From NCBI GenBank assembly GCA_031285575.1, contig JAITVX010000158.1, positions 1 to 11,052 of the forward strand: a stretch of DNA of 11,052 nucleotides. The letters run 5' to 3'. Each line of letters starts with the position of its first letter. Position 1 is the first letter of the stretch. Shown piece by piece: positions 6,405-11,052 of the stretch. The notes under the pieces were generated by a model. The model did no database searches, had not been told where the DNA came from, and saw only the letters and a list, made by a program, of their open reading frames with translations. The stretch comes from Bacteroidales bacterium. Its GTDB lineage: Bacteria > Bacteroidota > Bacteroidia > Bacteroidales > VadinHA17. The translations under genes were made by a program, and so were the position numbers.

Positions 6405-6536
6405 CAGAACATAAGACTTTCGGATAGAAAAAAATATTTGCATAAATTATCCAACATCATATTCATTGGATTATTGACCAGCCATGAGTAATGGATGAGG
6501 ATTAAGAAAATACAGCGTTTATGGTTTTATGTTCTG
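6405..6536. repeat. perfect 10-bp inverted repeat flanking 112 bases
   Basis: CAGAACATAA at 6405-6414 is repeated in inverted orientation as TTATGTTCTG at 6527-6536, just before the nuoM promoter. It could be the ends of a tiny non-autonomous element, a regulator-binding pair, or chance. The arms do not extend further on either side. Confidence 0.35.
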
Positions 6537-6552
6537 TATGGAATAAAAAATA

Positions 6553-6582
6553 TTGAGGTAAACATATGAAATATTATATTTG
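6553..6582 (+). promoter_or_regulatory. Bacteroidetes-type promoter of nuoMN
   Basis: TTG at 6553-6555 (the -33 element) and TATATTTG at 6575-6582 (the -7 element, exact TAnnTTTG) are separated by exactly 19 bases, the standard arrangement for the Bacteroidetes primary sigma factor. Transcription would start near 6588-6590, giving a leader of about 50 bases before nuoM. This rules out the ATG at 6566, which lies inside the promoter, as a translation start. Confidence 0.65.
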
Positions 6583-6641
6583 CAAACCAAATTCAAAAGG
6601 AGAAATCAAAAGATATTTCGTGCGTTTGCCTCTTGGAAAAA

Positions 6642-8156
6642 ATGAATATGGACAATATGTTATCGCTTTTTATTGTAATACCGGCACTTACAGTTGCAGG
6701 TATTTTGTTTGTAAGGGAAATAAAACAAGTGCGCATGGTTGCGGCACTTGGGATGGGAATACAACTTGTTATGGCAGCTGTACTGGTTTTTTGCTACCTG
6801 TCGGCCAGTAGTTCGGGTGCTGGTGACGAGATGCTGTTTGTAAAAGATTTCGTATGGTTTAAAAGCCTTAACATACACTACGCCGTTGGCGTTGACGGAA
6901 TATCGGTAGCAATGATTATGCTTACGGCACTGGTGGTTTTTGCCGGAATCTTTTCATCGTGGGAGGTAGAATACCTTACAAAAGAGTTTTTCATATCGCT
7001 CATATTGCTTGCCACGGGAGTTTTCGGTTTTTTCATTTCAATCGACCTTTTCACGATGTTTCTTTTCTACGAACTTGCCGTAATACCGATGTATCTTTTA
7101 ATAGGAATCTGGGGCAGCGGCCCCAAAGAGTATTCCGCCATGAAGTTGACACTGATGCTTATGGGTGGTTCGGCGCTTATACTGCTCGGTATTCTGGGCA
7201 TTTATTTCAACTCGGCGGACAATGGAGGGCAGTTCACCTTTAATATCATGGAAATATCCAAAGTATCTATTCCGCTGCCGGAACAACGATTTTTCTTTCC
7301 TATTACCTTTATCGGTTTCGGAATACTGGGTGCTCTGTTTCCATTCCACACATGGTCGCCCGACGGACATGCATCAGCTCCTACGGCTGTATCGATGCTT
7401 CATGCCGGAGTGCTGATGAAGCTTGGAGGATACGGAGCTTTCCGGGTGGCAATATTCCTTATGCCACAAGCGGCTGCAGAGCTTAACTGGATTTTTATAA
7501 TACTCACCTCGGTAAGCGTTGTTTATGGAGCCCTAGGAGCCATTGTGCAGAAAGACCTTAAATACATAAACGCCTATTCGTCGGTATCGCATTGCGGTCT
7601 GGTGCTGTTTGCAGTACTTATGATGAACAGACCGGCAATGAACGGTGCAATACTGCAGATGATATCGCACGGATTGATGACAGCGCTCTTCTTTGCCCTT
7701 ATCGGAATGATTTACGGACGAACGCACACAAGAATGATAAACGAGATGGGTGGGCTGCTTAAAATAATTCCCTTCATATCGGTTGCCTATATTATAGCAG
7801 GGCTTGCGTCGCTCGGCTTGCCGGGGTTGAGCGGGTTTGTTGCCGAGATGACAATATTCACAGGAGCCTTTCAACATGCCGGCCTTTTCCACCGTATCGT
7901 AACCATAATAGTTATAACATCTATCGTAATAACGGCAGTCTATATCCTCAGGGTAGTTGCGATACTTCTGTTGGGAGCCCAGAATAACCGGCATTATGAA
8001 CATATTGCCGACGCCCGGTGGTTTGAAAAGGTACCGGCCATCATTCTTATCGTGTCCATTGCCGGCATAGGCATGGCACCATACTGGCTTTCGTCGATGA
8101 CAGGTGCAAGCCTTCAGCCAGTAATTGAAAAGATAATGGCAATAAAACCATTTTAA
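6642..8156 (+). CDS. nuoM: NADH-quinone oxidoreductase (complex I) subunit M
   Basis: Antiporter-like, proton-translocating inner-membrane subunit of complex I. The 504-residue, very hydrophobic product has the normal length, and about 14 membrane helices are expected. Visible features include the helix-5 glutamate E144 in L-F-Y-E-L-A-V-I-P, the F-H-T-W-S-P-D-G-H-A-S-A-P-T-A-V-S-M block (235-252), K260 in V-L-M-K-L-G-G-Y-G, H317 in Y-S-S-V-S-H-C-G-L and the helix-12 glutamate E402 in G-F-V-A-E-M-T-I-F. The helix-7 lysine of E. coli NuoM (Lys234) aligns with L229, so that residue is missing; related Bacteroidales proteins, as I recall them, share this. The frame is open back to a TTG at 6633. 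I chose ATG 6642, but ATG 6648 or 6657 are also possible since family members begin close to M-x-x-L-S-L-F. nuoN follows after two bases. nuoL and the other subunits are not upstream. Confidence 0.93.
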   Translation: MNMDNMLSLFIVIPALTVAGILFVREIKQVRMVAALGMGIQLVMAAVLVFCYLSASSSGAGDEMLFVKDFVWFKSLNIHYAVGVDGISVAMIMLTALVVFAGIFSSWEVEYLTKEFFISLILLATGVFGFFISIDLFTMFLFYELAVIPMYLLIGIWGSGPKEYSAMKLTLMLMGGSALILLGILGIYFNSADNGGQFTFNIMEISKVSIPLPEQRFFFPITFIGFGILGALFPFHTWSPDGHASAPTAVSMLHAGVLMKLGGYGAFRVAIFLMPQAAAELNWIFIILTSVSVVYGALGAIVQKDLKYINAYSSVSHCGLVLFAVLMMNRPAMNGAILQMISHGLMTALFFALIGMIYGRTHTRMINEMGGLLKIIPFISVAYIIAGLASLGLPGLSGFVAEMTIFTGAFQHAGLFHRIVTIIVITSIVITAVYILRVVAILLLGAQNNRHYEHIADARWFEKVPAIILIVSIAGIGMAPYWLSSMTGASLQPVIEKIMAIKPF

Positions 8157-8158
8157 GT

Positions 8159-9580
8159 ATGAACATCGAAACATTCTTCATAATGCGACACGAACTGCTG
8201 CTTACGGCGGCAGTATTGACAACACTGCTGATGGAACTTTTCGGGAATCCCCGGAAGAAAGAATCCATAATATACATCTCAATGGCAATGTTCGGCGTCA
8301 TTACCCTTATCGGCTTCATTCCCTCGCCCGAAGGCGAAATGTTCGGAGGAATGTATATATCTTCAACTGCCAGGCTTATAATGAAGAACATACTCAACGC
8401 CGGAACATTAATAGCACTGATATTTTCGGTTGACTGGCTGAAAAGGGATGAAAACAAAGACAGGATAAGCGAATACTTCATTCTGCTGCTTTCAACGCTT
8501 ATCGGGATGAATTTCATGATATCTTCGGGGCATTTCCTGATGTTCTACATCGGGCTCGAACTTGCCACGATACCCATTGCGGCGCTTGCGGCATTCGACA
8601 GATACAAAAACAAATCGGCCGAAGCGGGAATAAAGCTCATACTGTCATCCTCGCTGTCGTCAGGAGTGCTTTTATACGGACTGTCGCTCATTTACGGGGT
8701 AACAGGCACACTATACATGGCAGAAACTGCTTCCGCCTTCAGTTCCGGCGGATTGCAGACATTAGGATTCATCTTTTTTTTTGCCGGATTAGCCTTCAAG
8801 GTATCGACAGTTCCATTCCATTTGTGGACAGCCGACGTTTACGAAGGTGCTCCGGTAAACGTAACGGCCTACCTTTCTGTTATCTCGAAAGGGGCAGCCG
8901 TGTTTACGCTTATAATAATGCTGTTTACAGTATTTCCGGCCATTGCTGCAACATGGCAGAAGGTAATATATATCGTGTCGATACTTACAATGACGGTCGG
9001 CAATCTGTTTGCAATAAGGCAGCAGAACCTGAAGCGCTTTCTGGCGTTCTCCTCAATTTCACAGGTCGGGTATATACTGCTCGGATTCATAGGCGGGAAT
9101 GAGCTCGGAATGGCGGCGGTAATATACTACATACTTGTTTATATCTTCTCAAACCTCGGAGCATTTGGGGTTGTGGCGGCAATATCGAACTTTTCGGGTA
9201 AAGAAAACATTAACGACTACAAAGGTCTTTACCGCACCAATCCCGCGCTTAGCCTGGCAATGATGCTTGCGCTGTTTTCGCTTGCAGGAATACCGCCGGT
9301 AGCCGGTTTTTTTGGGAAATTCTTCCTGTTTGCCGCCGCTGCCGAAAAAGGCTACTATATACTCGTGCTTATTGCTGTTCTGAACACAATAATATCGCTC
9401 TATTACTACCTGCTTATTATAAAAGCAATGTTCCTTACAACATCGGAAGCCCCGATAGAACAGTTCAGGAGTGGATTCTTTACAAAACTCGGTCTCGGAA
9501 TATGCATTGCCGGCATTGCAGCCACCGGTTTTGCAAGCATACTGTTTGAAGCCGTAAGGCAATACAGTTTCGGTATATAA
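8159..9580 (+). CDS. nuoN: NADH-quinone oxidoreductase (complex I) subunit N
   Basis: Third antiporter-like subunit of the complex I membrane arm, contacting the region nearest the quinone module. The 473-residue product has the family's normal length with about 14 helices. The conserved charged residues are present: E134 in Y-I-G-L-E-L (E. coli Glu133), K214 in G-L-A-F-K-V-S-T-V-P-F-H-x-W (E. coli Lys217), K244 in V-I-S-K-G-A-A, and K386 in A-G-I-P-P-V-A-G-F-F-G-K-F (E. coli Lys395). The loop W-T-A-D-V-Y-E-G-A-P (223-232) and F-S-S-I-S-Q-V-G-Y (296-304) are typical NuoN signatures. The gene starts two bases after the nuoM stop, so both are translated from one transcript. It is the last nuo gene, as usual. 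No clear terminator hairpin follows. Confidence 0.95.
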   Translation: MNIETFFIMRHELLLTAAVLTTLLMELFGNPRKKESIIYISMAMFGVITLIGFIPSPEGEMFGGMYISSTARLIMKNILNAGTLIALIFSVDWLKRDENKDRISEYFILLLSTLIGMNFMISSGHFLMFYIGLELATIPIAALAAFDRYKNKSAEAGIKLILSSSLSSGVLLYGLSLIYGVTGTLYMAETASAFSSGGLQTLGFIFFFAGLAFKVSTVPFHLWTADVYEGAPVNVTAYLSVISKGAAVFTLIIMLFTVFPAIAATWQKVIYIVSILTMTVGNLFAIRQQNLKRFLAFSSISQVGYILLGFIGGNELGMAAVIYYILVYIFSNLGAFGVVAAISNFSGKENINDYKGLYRTNPALSLAMMLALFSLAGIPPVAGFFGKFFLFAAAAEKGYYILVLIAVLNTIISLYYYLLIIKAMFLTTSEAPIEQFRSGFFTKLGLGICIAGIAATGFASILFEAVRQYSFGI

Positions 9581-9904
9581 GTCCACTAAACCATCATGAC
9601 GTTATAAGACGCCCAAGAGGATGAAAATGGTTCCCCCTATTGTCTATCTTTATTCTATTAACGAACAAACAACAAGAAATGGAAGATATTAGATTCAATC
9701 AATATGCTATTAATTATAAAACCTTTATATAGTAAACGTTTTAAAAACATGTTTAAGATGCGCGGCGTGGCAACACTATCGGGGTTGCAATCTGTATATC
9801 GTTTTTTTATTGTATATCTGCAACACAATCTAATTCACGACAATATGCAACGTAAAGCTACCCTGTATTTGTGCCGGGACAGAAAAAGCCGCAACGCATT
9901 GTAG
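9581..9904. other. intergenic stretch after nuoN
   Basis: About 320 bases between nuoN and the IS5-type fragment. A 66-codon plus-strand frame (9704-9904) exists but its translation has no recognisable feature and its codons are unlike the neighbours, so I do not call a gene. It runs directly in frame into the transposase fragment through a TAG at 9902-9904. I see no tRNA or strong terminator; one hairpin is listed separately. The stretch may contain the degraded 5' part of the IS5-type element. Confidence 0.4.
9784..9824. repeat. imperfect inverted repeat (hairpin)
   Basis: GTTGCA at 9784-9789 pairs with TGCAAC at 9819-9824, and inside it GTATA pairs with TATA across a T-rich centre (GTTTTTTTATTG). 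It could be a remnant end or internal structure of the neighbouring IS, or a weak transcription-stop hairpin for nuoMN. The arms are short and interrupted. Confidence 0.3.
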
Positions 9905-10175
9905 AAGCCTTATGAAGATGATCTGACATGCAAAGCTATGAAGAACAGGGAATTTAGACCGGTTCGTTCCGCCCAAGCCCAATCGAAAGAAGCCGTGGAG
10001 GTACAACAAGAAGATTTACAAACGCTACAACGAGAACGAGGTCGAGCGGCTTTTCCGTCGCATAAAAGGGTTCCTAAGAGTGTGCACGTGATATGGAAAA
10101 CGCGATGTAATATATTTGGTATTCTTGAATTTAGCGCATAATTACGATGAACTAAATATGCTAATACAACCGTAG
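9905..10175 (+). pseudogene. C-terminal fragment of an IS5-family transposase
   Basis: A frame from 9905 reads KPYEDDLTCKAMKNREFRPV. After a one-base shift near 9965 the next frame reads VPPKPNRKKPWRYNKKIYKR, YNENEVERLFRRIKGFLRVC-T, a TGA, then YGKRDVIYLVFLNLAHNYDE and ends at TAG 10173-10175. This is the end of IS5-type DDE transposases: K-A-Y-E ... F-x-P-V-V-P-P-K-x-N-R-K-x-P-W-x-Y-D-K-x-x-Y-K-R-R-N-x-V-E-R-L-F-R-R-I-K-G-F-R-R-V-x-T-R-Y-D-K-L-D. The catalytic Glu (NEVERLF) remains, but the Asp-bearing N-terminal part is not recognisable upstream and the stop after R-V-C-T kills the frame. YNENEVER has one extra residue relative to R-R-N-x-V-E-R. The fragment ends two bases before the CBM9-like gene's stop, converging on it. 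Confidence 0.8.
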
Positions 10176-10177
10176 AA

Positions 10178-10936
10178 TTATTTAAAAATCAGTTTACCGA
10201 AAGCTTCGGGGATGTGGAAATTAGGACGTGGATGGTCAATTCTTGACCACGCAATATGGTGCGGGTTTGAATTGATTTCGGCAATCTTGTAAAAGTTCGC
10301 TTTCCATTCCACTCCTTTTGCAGGAGCGGTTATTGGCGAGTGTTTCTGCAAAAGGGCTACAGGAATACAGTATTCAATAGTCCATGTAATATTTTCAGTT
10401 ATTTCCGGATCTATAATTGATGGCAGTGAGTGGGCTATTTCAACCTGCCTTATTTCTTCTTCGGCAAGCCGTTTGGATTCTCTCTTTCCATCCACATTGA
10501 CATGAAACTGCATCAGAGCCGTTCCGCCGCAATTGGTCTCCAGATTAAAGTAATGCAGGGGCTTTTCAGTGTCGGGAGCAAAGAAAAACTCAACTGCCGA
10601 GTCTTTCCATACAGGCCCGTTTATCTTGTCGGTTATGCATCTGACATATTTGTCTTCCACTCTGAAAATAACATATATATTGTCCTTGTCATAAACCATT
10701 TTTGCCTGAACATTTGGCCTGAAAACAGGACGATCGGTTTCCTCTCTTATATAATAAGTTACTGTTACCGGCTTAACATTTTTCCATTGCTTTTTATCCC
10801 AGTTGGCGTCAATCTTAACCGGCTGTTTGGTTTTTACAACTTCATATACTTCGGGGGTATATGGCTTAGTAGCCTGGGCATTAAGCAATGCGACTGTAAA
10901 AGTCACGGCGAGAGCTGAGGTTATTATTTTTTTCAT
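10178..10936 (-). CDS. secreted carbohydrate-binding family 9 (CBM9)-like protein
   Basis: A 252-residue protein with a signal peptide: M-K-K-I-I at the start, a hydrophobic core to about 17 and a probable cleavage after L-L-N-A at 20. The mature part is one beta-sandwich domain of the CBM9-like type found fused to, or beside, glycan-degrading enzymes in Bacteroidetes. Family-type phrases are V-K-I-D-A-N-W-D-K-K-Q-W (40-51), M-V-Y-D-K-D-N-I-Y-V-I-F-R-V-E-D (80-95), W-K-D-S-A-V-E-F-F-F-A-P (110-121), Y-F-N-L-E-T-N-C-G-G (129-138) and the ending P-E-A-F-G-K-L-I-F. The true ligand is unknown, and there is no catalytic domain or lipobox, so a free periplasmic or secreted protein is likely. The frame is complete, with ATG 10934-10936 directly before the signal peptide. 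About 40 bases upstream lies TATATTTT, close to a -7 element, with no clear -33. No polysaccharide-utilisation genes are in the window. Confidence 0.85.
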   Translation of the reverse strand: MKKIITSALAVTFTVALLNAQATKPYTPEVYEVVKTKQPVKIDANWDKKQWKNVKPVTVTYYIREETDRPVFRPNVQAKMVYDKDNIYVIFRVEDKYVRCITDKINGPVWKDSAVEFFFAPDTEKPLHYFNLETNCGGTALMQFHVNVDGKRESKRLAEEEIRQVEIAHSLPSIIDPEITENITWTIEYCIPVALLQKHSPITAPAKGVEWKANFYKIAEINSNPHHIAWSRIDHPRPNFHIPEAFGKLIFK

Positions 10937-11052
10937 GACGTAAACTTAAATAAGTAAAAATATAATGTGGCTAAAGTAATAATTTTTTTGTAGAAAAAAC
11001 TAAGAAACTGTTAAAAAACAGAATAAACACGCAATAAACCTGAGGACTATGT

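Larger units (their letters stand above)
6273..6552. other. intergenic stretch between the divergent DUF2975 and nuoM units
   Basis: About 280 AT-rich bases. A plus-strand frame without ATG is open from 6330 to TAA 6489-6491 and reads, in part, DLAVLPHGIVAWVLVQNIRL then SDRKKYLHKLSNIIFIGLLT-SHE. It has protein-like composition but matches neither the C-terminus of NuoL nor any family I recognise; it may be the tail of another decayed element gene. No part of nuoL, the normal upstream neighbour of nuoM, can be seen. Confidence 0.4.

Noticed and set aside
6566..6811. 81-codon frame upstream of and overlapping nuoM as a small regulatory gene
   Set aside because: Its ATG lies within the nuoM promoter and most of its length is the nuoM coding sequence in another frame.
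7533..8174. 213-codon minus-strand frame inside nuoM
   Set aside because: Antisense to a strongly conserved complex I gene; Cys/Tyr/His-rich translation typical of a shadow frame.
1..11052. CRISPR array, retron, riboswitch or tRNA genes
   Set aside because: No regularly spaced repeats, no reverse transcriptase motif, and no recognisable cloverleaf or aptamer core seen by eye on either strand.

Overview
The window looks like chromosomal DNA from a member of the Bacteroidota, most likely Bacteroidales. The basis is: promoter-like sites of the form TTG-N19-TAnnTTTG, the sequence style of NuoM/NuoN and the topoisomerase IV A subunit, a CBM9-like secreted protein of Bacteroidetes type, and decayed mobile-element genes of families common in Bacteroides-type conjugative elements. 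No database search was possible; all assignments come from reading the translated sequence.

Layout. Positions 1-903 are a graveyard of mobile DNA. An IS982-type transposase fragment runs straight into the tail of a conjugative-element relaxase (+ strand). It faces a frameshifted excisionase-like helix-turn-helix gene and the N-terminus of a primase-like gene (- strand). Positions 904-1294 hold nothing I can identify. An intact minus-strand pair follows: topoisomerase IV subunit A (parC) and shikimate kinase (aroK), joined by a TGATG stop/start overlap. Positions 4609-5571 hold an internally deleted IS630-type element placed against the C-terminal half of a different DDE transposase. That remnant collides tail to tail with an intact minus-strand pair, a DUF2975 membrane protein and a small Cro/CI-type regulator. 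Next comes a ~280-base gap with a promoter, then the intact + strand pair nuoM-nuoN (complex I proton-pumping subunits). Positions 9581-10175 are intergenic DNA with an IS5-type transposase tail, and the window closes with a secreted CBM9-like protein on the minus strand.

How it fits together. The intact genes are housekeeping (chromosome decatenation, aromatic amino-acid biosynthesis, respiration), one two-gene membrane protein/regulator module and one surface or periplasmic carbohydrate-related protein. Nearly every gap between these blocks is filled with remnants of mobile elements of at least four transposase families plus one conjugative element. nuoM is not preceded by nuoL as it usually is, so the nuo operon appears to have been split in this lineage, with nuoMN running from its own promoter. 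I do not see an undescribed defence, RNA or retro-element system; the interest lies in genome decay, the split operon and a few residue-level oddities.
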